Positions 62,608 to 64,000 of a stretch of DNA of 64,000 nt are shown here, piece after piece. The notes beneath the pieces were generated by a model. That model saw only the letters and a program-made list of their open reading frames with translations, had not been told where the DNA came from and did not search any database. Every line of letters starts with the position of its first letter. The first letter of the stretch is position 1. Source of the DNA: Achatina immaculata (taxonomy: Eukaryota; Mollusca; Gastropoda; Stylommatophora; Achatinidae); NCBI GenBank assembly GCA_009760885.1, contig CM019700.1, forward strand, positions 2,884,993 through 2,948,992, in the 5' to 3' direction. Position numbers and translations under genes: made by a program.

Positions 62608-62795
62608 GACTACTACTACTACATATTACGAATAATTTACTCCAATCCAAAATACATTTTTGATGGTTACGTATCCCCCAGTAACGGGTGTCTGCTGGTA
62701 CTTCTATTTTGATAAGAAAGGAACGAGTGAAACACTGACCTTGTATATGGGCTGGAGAATGACCTTTGAGAAAGAGAACATATATCTCGCAGGAG
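22877..62795 (+). CDS. SLC44A: SLC44 (choline transporter-like) gene, exons 1-12, 3'-incomplete
   Basis: This multi-exon gene encodes a choline transporter-like protein, a multipass membrane protein. Relatives move choline (and in some cases ethanolamine or other cargo) across plasma or mitochondrial membranes; the substrate here is inferred from family only. Conserved family landmarks appear in order: a [19 protein letters not shown] block before TM1, the SCTDIICC start of TM1, [11 protein letters not shown] after TM1, a Cys-rich extracellular loop with CPTPQVCVKECP, then [17 protein letters not shown] (TM2) and RWIAGFMVW (TM3). The exon phases fit at every junction that can be checked. The order and motifs match vertebrate SLC44A2 best by eye. 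About the last two thirds of a ~700-residue protein lies beyond the window. Exon 3 is present five times, and exon 7 runs into the N gap. Introns are very large and packed with minisatellites and transposon relics. Confidence 0.93.
23268..23425. mobile_element. Palindromic MITE, 158 bp, TA-flanked
   Basis: Starts CAGGGCGTTCGGAAAATAAC and ends with the inverted GTTACTTATGGAACACCCTG. TA lies at 23266-23267 and 23426-23427. The interior is also an inverted repeat (CAGTATCGATTCCGATATC against GATATCACTACGATATTGGG), so the element can form one long hairpin. A Tc1/mariner-type MITE is inferred from the TA target. It lies in intron 1. Confidence 0.85.
23624..23678 (+). CDS. SLC44A: SLC44 exon 2 (pre-TM1 block)
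   Basis: The exon lies between a TTTCAG acceptor and a GT donor (aacag|gttggt). It finishes a Gly codon, encodes [17 protein letters not shown] and gives two bases of an Arg codon. The block matches the conserved juxtamembrane segment of CTL proteins (human SLC44A2 has a Tyr-Asp-Pro...Lys-Gly-Pro...Asn-Arg segment here) just before TM1. The two leftover bases are completed by the first base of any exon 3 copy. Confidence 0.9.
23875..24155 (+). repeat. ~45-bp minisatellite in intron 2
   Basis: About six copies of CACTTCCTGTAGTTTTAGTA followed by AACTCCACCGTAAAGGTGAG. Confidence 0.9.
24330..24690 (+). repeat. 46-bp minisatellite in intron 2
   Basis: About eight copies, almost identical: GTCTAATGAAGTTAGTCAAG and TTTGTAATGCTAGCCACCCT. 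The low divergence suggests recent spread. Confidence 0.93.
25326..25399 (+). CDS. SLC44A: SLC44 exon 3, copy a (TM1)
   Basis: This 74-nt exon has acceptor TATCTCCTCAG and donor gtaagt. It encodes an Arg (split), [24 protein letters not shown] and the first base of Ala. SCTDIICC is the hallmark start of TM1 in SLC44 proteins, and the rest is a hydrophobic helix. The phase fits exon 2 upstream and exon 4 (43821) downstream. It is the first of five tandem copies carried on a ~2 kb repeat, and is identical to copy b. Confidence 0.92.
26318..27067 (-). pseudogene. Mariner-type transposase relic in U1
   Basis: The minus strand encodes a mariner-family transposase lacking its N-terminal DNA-binding part. 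Motifs in order: [18 protein letters not shown] (first catalytic Asp), [10 protein letters not shown] (second Asp) and [14 protein letters not shown] (third Asp). Breaks include a frameshift in an A8 run near 26820 and an in-frame TAA at 26580-26578 just before SPDIAPGD. The TIR end CGAGGTCTGAT sits at 26318, next to a TA. The 5' end dissolves into the 16-bp array. Confidence 0.85.
27298..29269 (+). repeat. Segmental repeat unit U2 (exon 3b + mariner relic)
   Basis: This is a near-exact copy of U1 from AAGCTAAAACTGCCAGG onward, including the same VNTR copy number and order. It joins U1 through the array (TCTCAAGCT). It ends inside the mariner relic, where GCAGTTA runs straight into ACGAAGGCTGCAG of U3, with no 16-bp array. 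Confidence 0.92.
27639..27712 (+). CDS. SLC44A: SLC44 exon 3, copy b (TM1)
   Basis: This is a second copy of the TM1 exon. It is identical in sequence to copy a over all 74 nt, with the same CTCCTCAG acceptor and gtaagt donor. The frame is open. Only one exon 3 copy can be used per transcript: reading from one copy into another puts the second in a frame with TAG near its end. Confidence 0.88.
28632..29270 (-). pseudogene. Mariner-type transposase relic in U2
   Basis: This copies the U1 relic, with the same A-run frameshift and TAA. It is shortened at the N-terminal side because U3 begins within it. Confidence 0.83.
29682..29755 (+). CDS. SLC44A: SLC44 exon 3, copy c (TM1 variant)
   Basis: This is the third copy. 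It has one conservative replacement relative to copies a and b (IFVLCLGG becomes IFVICLGG), one silent change (GCG to GCC in Ala) and a donor gtgagt instead of gtaagt. The acceptor is unchanged and the frame is open at 74 nt. Confidence 0.88.
30419..31168 (-). pseudogene. Mariner-type transposase relic in U3
   Basis: This is the best-preserved of the five. The frame is open on the minus strand from 31160 to the TAA near 30678, because its A run is one base longer, so the first and second catalytic Asp lie in one frame. The TAA before SPDIAPGD still truncates it. The N-terminal helix-turn-helix part is missing. Confidence 0.85.
31291..33110 (+). repeat. Segmental repeat unit U4 (exon 3d + mariner relic)
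   Basis: Nearly identical to U3, but truncated at the mariner end (cagttatgaatgtttt) with no 16-bp array before U5. Confidence 0.92.
31734..31807 (+). CDS. SLC44A: SLC44 exon 3, copy d (TM1 variant)
   Basis: This is the fourth copy. It is identical to copy c (IFVICLGG variant, gtgagt donor) and intact at 74 nt with both splice sites. It sits in repeat unit U4. Confidence 0.88.
32471..33112 (-). pseudogene. Mariner-type transposase relic in U4
   Basis: This is the same relic as U3, but shorter at the N-terminal side. The same TAA lies before the third catalytic Asp. Confidence 0.83.
33563..33635 (+). pseudogene. SLC44A: SLC44 exon 3, copy e (1-bp deletion)
   Basis: This is the fifth copy, related to copies c and d. 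It is only 73 nt because one T is missing in the CATCTTTGTG run (now CATCTTGTG), which creates a TGA at once in the TM1 frame. The acceptor stretch is also shortened (ATTGTCTCTCAG). The whole unit carries many single-base losses in short homopolymers. This could be true decay or an uncorrected long-read consensus error. Confidence 0.82.
34291..34955 (-). pseudogene. Mariner-type transposase relic in U5
   Basis: Identical to U3/U4 through the catalytic region, with the same TAA. It breaks off at GTGCTCGTCCAC, where the 16-bp array starts. Confidence 0.83.
34957..35462 (+). repeat. 16-bp CAGACACATCTCAGGT array (U5); shorter arrays at 27066-27297 and 31168-31288
   Basis: These tandem units alternate CAGACACATCTCAGGT, CAGACACATCTCATGT and a shorter CAGACAATGT form. 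The array begins each time inside the mariner relic. Long reading frames across it ([14 protein letters not shown]) are repeat artefacts. Confidence 0.9.
36340..36470 (-). mobile_element. tRNA-derived SINE (D1 copy)
   Basis: On the minus strand there is a tRNA-like promoter: GACGCAGTGGCTAGTGC resembles an A box, and GGTTCAAGTCC matches the Pol III B-box consensus. There is no acceptor stem, so it is not a tRNA gene. Confidence 0.65.
36840..37072 (+). mobile_element. Retroelement 3' tail (D1); related copy at 38810-39042
   Basis: The sequence ends in GGGCCTGCGTGCCCAATTCT-taaccctctgaaaata. The same end closes the LINE insertion at 41390-41485, so it is a 3' UTR or SINE tail of a dispersed retroelement family. 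Confidence 0.55.
37349..39577 (+). repeat. Segmental duplication D2 in intron 3
   Basis: Near-identical to D1 except for array lengths: the 38-bp unit is present five times (37803-37995) and the CTCTCTGTC array is more than twice as long (39051-39445). Point differences are few. Confidence 0.9.
38310..38440 (-). mobile_element. tRNA-derived SINE (D2 copy)
   Basis: This is the duplicated copy of the SINE at 36340-36470, with the same B box GGTTCAAGTCC on the minus strand. It arose by the D1/D2 duplication, not by a new insertion. Confidence 0.65.
39578..40260. other. Intron 3 unique sequence, no gene recognised
   Basis: Two short related stretches (GAGATCAATCGAGCAACAAC and GAGATCAATCAAACCACAAC). 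No coding motif was seen. Confidence 0.35.
40262..41012 (+). repeat. 20-bp minisatellite (TCTCTCCCCAGCTCTCTCAG), left part
   Basis: About 37 copies. Each unit carries two pyrimidine-tract-plus-CAG motifs, which look like 3' splice acceptors. The array resumes at 41498-41670 after a LINE insertion. Confidence 0.93.
41013..41490 (+). mobile_element. LINE family B 3' end inserted in the 20-bp array
   Basis: The plus strand encodes [59 protein letters not shown] and [10 protein letters not shown], then stop and (ATG)n. A further 3' segment ends GGAAATAAAGATCAATCAAT-CAATC. It is the end of an RTE/CR1-like element with an unusually intact frame (41032-41376). Confidence 0.88.
41498..41670 (+). repeat. 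20-bp minisatellite, right part
   Basis: Continuation of the array at 40262-41012. Confidence 0.88.
41671..42042 (-). pseudogene. LINE RNase H domain fragment
   Basis: The minus strand encodes [20 protein letters not shown], then after a frame change [28 protein letters not shown] and GSA. V-P-G-x-V-G-I-x-G-N-E-x-A-D is the C-terminal RNase H signature of I/Jockey/R1-type LINEs. Its upstream end is cut by the MITE at 42043. Confidence 0.85.
42043..42201. mobile_element. Palindromic MITE, second copy, 159 bp
   Basis: Same family as 23268-23425. TIRs are CAGTGCGTTCGGAAAATAAC and GTTGTTTATGGAAGACCCTG, with TA on each side. Inner arms CCCAGTATCGATTCCGGTAT and GGAATCGATACTGGG are nearly perfect inverses. 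It sits exactly between two LINE fragments. Confidence 0.88.
42206..42475 (+). mobile_element. LINE family C 3' end
   Basis: The plus strand encodes [20 protein letters not shown], then [20 protein letters not shown] and ETWRRT...GLTWARW. This is the standard C-terminal end of CR1/RTE-like polymerase proteins ([10 protein letters not shown] and G-R-P-K-x-T-W-R-R motifs). Confidence 0.85.
42634..42790 (+). mobile_element. Degenerate SINE
   Basis: TAGCGAAACGGTTAGCGGGC resembles a tRNA A-box region, followed by CCCAGCTGTAAAG. The last part GCATGATGACCATATTA matches the conserved domain of the SINE at 54360 and leads into the 43-bp array. Confidence 0.55.
42765..43250 (+). repeat. 43-bp minisatellite
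   Basis: About eleven copies with ATGATGACCATATTACCCTA and TGTTGTGATGAGAGATAACA. Confidence 0.93.
43285..43602 (+). repeat. 53-bp minisatellite
   Basis: About six copies with TGTATAGTTCAGTTTTACTA and AAGATAGAAAGAGTGAGGAA. It lies about 220 bp before exon 4. Confidence 0.92.
43821..43899 (+). CDS. SLC44A: SLC44 exon 4 (post-TM1, start of extracellular loop)
   Basis: This 79-nt exon lies between TATATTTCAG and gtgagt. It completes Ala and encodes [20 protein letters not shown] then GRGSK plus two bases of Gln. The Gly-Asp-Pro then Tyr-Pro and a Cys-Gly motif are conserved just outside TM1 across SLC44 proteins. The phase accepts an exon 3 copy and passes to exon 5. Confidence 0.94.
43900..44290. 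other. Intron 4, unique part
   Basis: No gene or element recognised. There is a short (GT)n at about 44128. Confidence 0.4.
44295..44780 (+). repeat. ~24-bp repeat with 73-bp higher-order unit (intron 4)
   Basis: Basic motif GAGATTATCAGCTTTCTCTA. From about 44460 it is organised as four copies of a three-part 73-bp unit marked by GATTATGAAGCTTTCTCTAG. Confidence 0.88.
45020..45290 (+). mobile_element. tRNA-derived SINE (intron 4)
   Basis: TGGCTGAGTAGTTAGGGGCT fits an A box and GGGTTCAAGTCC at about 45067 the B box. The body shares GGTACC, CCAGGCGTGAT and a GGTCA segment with the SINE at 54360. It ends in an A/T-rich tail with (TA)n. Confidence 0.75.
45335..45662 (+). repeat. ~31-bp minisatellite (intron 4)
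   Basis: About eleven copies of ATTCACCCAAGTTCACAGTC with TGTTATCTCAC. It ends 113 bp before exon 5. Confidence 0.9.
45776..45863 (+). CDS. SLC44A: SLC44 exon 5 (extracellular loop)
   Basis: This 88-nt exon lies between CCCTGTAG and gtaggt. It completes Gln and encodes [20 protein letters not shown] followed by FVNGCPTPQ. The Lys-rich start, aromatic run and the Cys-Pro-Thr-Pro-Gln motif match the corresponding loop of vertebrate SLC44A2. It ends in phase 0. Confidence 0.94.
45880..46600 (+). repeat. ~35-bp minisatellite (intron 5)
   Basis: Degenerate copies of GTCTTGTCTCTCTGCTAGAT, changing into a cleaner GTTCTTGTCTCTGTTAAACC / GTTCGTGTCTCTGCTTAACC dimer at 46290-46540. Confidence 0.88.
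46798..46905 (+). CDS. SLC44A: SLC44 exon 6 (Cys-rich extracellular loop)
   Basis: This 108-nt, 36-codon exon is phase 0 at both ends, between TCTGTAG and gtaaaa. It opens with VCVKECP, which continues directly from CPTPQ of exon 5 as in other family members, and contains LICKDQ near the end. Cysteines likely form extracellular disulfides (inference). Confidence 0.92.
46984..47203 (+). repeat. Intronic block, copy 1 (duplicated at 53375)
   Basis: Starts TAATTATCTCCCTTACACTA and ends AAGACCGCAAAGATCATATT. The same block, about 90% alike by eye, follows exon 8 at 53375-53587. Confidence 0.88.
47204..47885. other. Intron 6, unique part
   Basis: Poly-C run at about 47204, then unique sequence. 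Short open frames on both strands (47223-47592) have no recognisable motif. Confidence 0.4.
47890..52785 (+). repeat. 4.9-kb minisatellite of 12-13 bp (CTACACCTCTCAT / CTACATCTCTCAT)
   Basis: About 390 units alternate ACACCT/ACATCT and CTCTCAT/CTCACAC, and some carry CTCTAAC. It is strongly pyrimidine-biased (C, T with spaced A; G nearly absent). It fills most of intron 6. His/Leu/Ser/Thr-rich open frames inside are artefacts. Confidence 0.96.
52931..52969 (+). CDS. SLC44A: SLC44 exon 7, 5' part, cut by assembly gap
   Basis: After a strong pyrimidine tract and CCCCAG, the sequence reads [13 protein letters not shown] in phase 0, continuous with exon 6. Then the run of Ns begins. The donor and the rest of the exon are missing. 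It should end in phase 0 to join exon 8. The identity rests on position, phase and a conserved Cys. Confidence 0.7.
52970..53069. other. Assembly gap (100 Ns)
   Basis: Exactly 100 Ns, the usual placeholder for a gap of unknown size. It removes the 3' part of exon 7. Confidence 0.99.
53070..53165 (+). mobile_element. LINE family B extreme 3' end at gap edge
   Basis: Reads [20 protein letters not shown] then VTRHGT and stop, matching the end of the copy at 41013 ([14 protein letters not shown]...SRHGT). It is followed by a TGATTGAATGATG tail. The rest of the LINE must lie in the gap. Confidence 0.75.
53314..53374 (+). CDS. SLC44A: SLC44 exon 8 (extracellular loop)
   Basis: This 61-nt exon lies between TTATGCCAG and gtaatt. 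It encodes [20 protein letters not shown] plus one base of Val. It resembles the VAEVLQDGDCP-like segment of SLC44A2. The donor GTAATT begins a sequence block that is duplicated in intron 6. Confidence 0.88.
53375..53587 (+). repeat. Intronic block, copy 2 (begins at exon 8 donor)
   Basis: Duplicate of 46984-47203. Its first bases GTAATTATCTCCC are the splice donor of exon 8. Confidence 0.88.
53590..54176 (+). repeat. 12-bp minisatellite (CTACATCTCTCAC), intron 8
   Basis: About 48 units of the same family as 47890-52785. It runs directly into the CCCCAG acceptor of exon 9. Confidence 0.95.
54179..54326 (+). CDS. SLC44A: SLC44 exon 9 (distal extracellular loop, two N-glycosylation sequons)
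   Basis: This 148-nt exon completes Val and encodes [14 protein letters not shown], then a hydrophilic stretch with sequons NKT and NVT, ending in the split Thr codon. The Arg-Cys followed by a Pro matches the conserved RRCFP-like position in SLC44A2. The acceptor CTCCCCAG directly abuts a CTACATCTCTCAC minisatellite. The donor is gtgagt. Confidence 0.92.
54360..54600 (+). mobile_element. SINE (intron 9)
   Basis: The tRNA-like head GAGTAGTGCAGTGGCTGGTG is followed by ACGAATCC in the place of the B box. The conserved body has CAACACAGCTGTAGAATTTG, GGTACCTGG, CCAGGCATGATCCTGACCAT and GGTCACGTGCCAGCAGGTCA. It is the most complete copy of the SINE family seen at 1, 42634 and 45020. Confidence 0.75.
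54601..55148. other. Intron 9, unique part
   Basis: T-rich with a (CAT)n run at about 54720. GACCTGTGGATCTGAAA is repeated about four times at 54925-54990. No gene was seen. Confidence 0.4.
55150..55858 (+). repeat. 15-bp based minisatellite (ACTAGAAAACCTGAC), intron 9
   Basis: About 45 units. At 55310-55510 a longer ~51-bp type with AATATGGCTGTAGAGAACCT alternates. Open frames on both strands are artefacts of the period. Confidence 0.9.
55859..56274. other. Intron 9, 3' part
   Basis: No gene or element recognised before the exon 10 acceptor. Confidence 0.4.
56275..56358 (+). CDS. SLC44A: SLC44 exon 10 (pre-TM2 and start of TM2)
   Basis: This 84-nt exon lies between CTTTCGCAG and gtaagt. 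It encodes [20 protein letters not shown] then ASWWMIL. The Ser-Trp-x-x-Ile entry into TM2 is a family hallmark. It leaves two bases of Ala, completed by exon 11. Confidence 0.94.
56440..56870 (+). repeat. 36-bp minisatellite with hairpin core (intron 10)
   Basis: Twelve copies of TTCATTGTTACAAGTACGGC followed by CTACCGTACACACAGA. GTACGGCCTACCGTAC is a perfect inverted repeat (6-bp arms, 4-nt loop). Four frames are open because the period is 36. Confidence 0.94.
56880..57250. other. Intron 10, unique part
   Basis: No gene or element recognised. Confidence 0.4.
57252..58190 (+). repeat. 25-bp minisatellite (CATGATGTTGCTAGTCTGAG), intron 10
   Basis: About 37 nearly identical copies, with only GCTAG/GGTAG/GTTAG variation. 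Strong homogeneity points to recent expansion. Confidence 0.95.
58310..58620 (+). mobile_element. LINE family A 3' end (intron 10)
   Basis: Encodes [36 protein letters not shown] and [18 protein letters not shown], then a stop and a (TGAC)n tail instead of the (AATG)n tail of other copies. It is 5'-truncated and lies 105 bp before exon 11. Confidence 0.9.
58725..58837 (+). CDS. SLC44A: SLC44 exon 11 (TM2-TM3)
   Basis: This 113-nt exon lies between ATTTTCAG and gtaagt. It encodes [20 protein letters not shown] then [17 protein letters not shown]. It aligns by eye almost residue for residue with the TM2-loop-TM3 region of SLC44A2 (Leu-Arg-Phe-Leu-Ala-Gly-Ile-Met-Val-Trp equivalent). It ends in phase 1. 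Confidence 0.96.
58838..59130. other. Intron 11, 5' part
   Basis: No gene. A poly-G run at 59131-59145 marks the start of the 34-bp array. Confidence 0.4.
59146..61655 (+). repeat. 34-bp minisatellite with dimeric higher-order section (intron 11)
   Basis: About 74 copies. Between about 59210 and 60510 two types alternate strictly (GTTTACATAGGTGGAAGGGG and GTTGACATAGGAGAAAGGGG) as a 68-bp unit. After 60520 the GTTGACATAGGAGGAAGGGG monomer dominates. The last ~200 bp is divergent (ACTGAAAAGTTGACACAGG). Confidence 0.95.
61840..62628 (+). repeat. (ACT)n-type trinucleotide tract (intron 11)
   Basis: About 790 bp of ACT/TAC triplets with GCT, AAC and TTC interruptions. All six frames give homopolymer-like peptides (Leu, Thr, Tyr, Ser, Val), which are not genes. 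It ends about 50 bp before exon 12. Confidence 0.95.
62682..62795 (+). CDS. SLC44A: SLC44 exon 12 (end of TM3 and following loop)
   Basis: This 114-nt exon lies between TATCCCCCAG and gtgagc. It completes Leu and encodes [20 protein letters not shown] then [17 protein letters not shown] plus one base. It matches the YGIFHCYMEY...LGFQTDF...YL segment of SLC44A2. The gene must continue 3' of the window, because roughly seven further TM segments are expected. Confidence 0.9.
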
Positions 62796-62877
62796 GTGAG
62801 CACTGGGACAGTTTTCTGCATATAGTCAATGTTGCTCACTTCTTTCCAAGCTCTACAAATATCCAGAACAATAATCC

Positions 62878-63140
62878 AGTCTACATATACTCCTTCACTT
62901 AACAATGAGATTACATTAACTTCAGTCTACATATAATCCTTCACTTAACAATGAGATTACATTAACTTCAGTCTACATATAATCCTTCACTTAACAATGA
63001 GATTACATTAACTTCAGTCTACATATAATCCTTCACTTAACAATGAGATTACATTAACTTCAGTCTACATATACTCCTTCACTTAATAATGAGATTACAT
63101 TAACTTCAGTCTACATATACTCTTTCACTTAACAATGAGA
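62878..63140 (+). repeat. 46-bp minisatellite (intron 12)
   Basis: About six copies of CAGTCTACATATAATCCTTC and ACTTAACAATGAGATTACAT. Confidence 0.92.
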
Positions 63141-63164
63141 CTACATTTCCATTAGCTTAACTAA

Positions 63165-63328
63165 GTTGAAAATATCATAAGCTGAAAATATCGTAAGTTG
63201 AAAATATCGTAAGTTGAAAATATCGTAAGTTGAAAATATCGTAAGTTGAAAATATCATAAGCTGAAAATATCGTAAGTTGAAAATATCGTAAGTTGAAAA
63301 TATCGTAAAGTGCAAATATCGTAAGATG
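63165..63328 (+). repeat. 16-bp minisatellite (GTTGAAAATATCGTAA), intron 12
   Basis: About ten copies. Confidence 0.93.
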
Positions 63329-64000
63329 CAAATATCGTAGTTGAATATAAATTCAATATGGTAAATAAACAAGTAAATAAATAGCTCCTATCACTGGCCA
63401 AGATATTAGGAATGATTTGATTGGTTTACGTAAGTCTGGAGGAGTGGATCGAATAATTTGATTAGCTGAGCAGTGAGGTCAGGTTTGAAATGTTTATTCG
63501 TGATAATTTTGACGAATTTCACACGTCAAGATGTAAGGCAGTGTTTGATTAGTTTATCTAAAGTTTTGTTCAGATCACGTGATCTGACTGGTTCTGATAG
63601 GGACATGTTTGAAAATACAGCATATAACTAACTTGGGAACAGATCGAAAATCACAGTTTGATAACCACTGAAGCCAGGAACAGATCGGGTGTCACAGTTT
63701 GATAACCACTGAAGTTAGGGGGAAAAATCGAATTTAATTACCATAACGTTGAAATATCGTAAATCAAATCATTGTAAATCGAGGAACATATGGATTTCAC
63801 CAACAGTAACATCCAAGAACATGAAAAGACAGACAGATTAAAGATAGACAGGCTAAAGGTAGACAGACTAAAGGTAGACAGACTAGCAAATGTGGGAAGA
63901 GGAAAGCAATAGACCAATAGGAGCTCAACATACAAAAATAAAACAAGGAACAGACCAGTGATATAAGAAGACAAATGAACAACTGAAAAGTAAAAACAGA
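63329..64000. other. Intron 12, unique part
   Basis: No further exon found. There are two partial copies of CACAGTTTGATAACCACTGA (63652, 63691) and a small AGGTAGACAGACTAA repeat at about 63845-63890. Confidence 0.4.

Noticed and set aside
61785..62905. Poly-Leu/Thr and poly-Ser/Val frames up to 357 residues
   Set aside because: Trinucleotide tract; the true coding sequence here is only exon 12.

Overview
This is an animal (metazoan) nuclear genome segment, most likely from a mollusc or another lophotrochozoan. The taxon is an inference from spliced coding exons in very long introns, tRNA-derived SINEs, RTE/CR1-like LINE 3' ends with microsatellite tails, a mollusc-like Helitron end, mariner relics and extreme minisatellite content. 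No bacterial, phage or CRISPR features were seen.

The only host gene I can support is the 5' two thirds of one plus-strand gene of the SLC44 family (choline transporter-like, CTL2/4/5 type). It runs from the ATG at 22877 to at least 62795 and continues past the window. Twelve exon positions were found by matching protein similarity to splice phase: 1 (22877-22970), 2 (23624-23678), 3 (in five tandem copies), 4 (43821-43899), 5 (45776-45863), 6 (46798-46905), 7 (from 52931 into the assembly gap), 8 (53314-53374), 9 (54179-54326), 10 (56275-56358), 11 (58725-58837) and 12 (62682-62795). Together they encode the cytoplasmic N-terminus, TM1, the Cys-rich extracellular loop, TM2, TM3 and the next loop. 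Every junction that can be checked keeps the frame; exon 7's far end is in the gap.

The main discovery is that exon 3, which encodes TM1, lies inside a ~2 kb block repeated five times in tandem (about 24880-35462). Copies a-d keep the reading frame and splice sites. Copy e has a 1-bp deletion. Because the exon is 74 nt, including exactly one copy keeps the frame, while skipping it or joining two copies gives a premature stop. This is the architecture expected of mutually exclusive exons, although the copies are almost identical.

Layout: 1-6100 holds a SINE end, an 18-bp array, a purine tract, a dead mariner, a Helitron mosaic, and 27-bp and 77-bp arrays. 6740-8690 is a repeat array split by two nested LINEs. 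9586-18660 is a 50-bp minisatellite field with three segmental copies carrying a LINE end. 18660-22876 is further minisatellites and sequence with no gene seen. 22877-64000 is the SLC44 gene. Its introns carry the exon-3 repeat block with mariner relics, a second ~2 kb duplication (35525-39577), several LINE/SINE/MITE insertions and a private minisatellite in almost every long intron. The largest is a 4.9-kb pyrimidine-rich array at 47890-52785. A 100-N assembly gap lies at 52970-53069.
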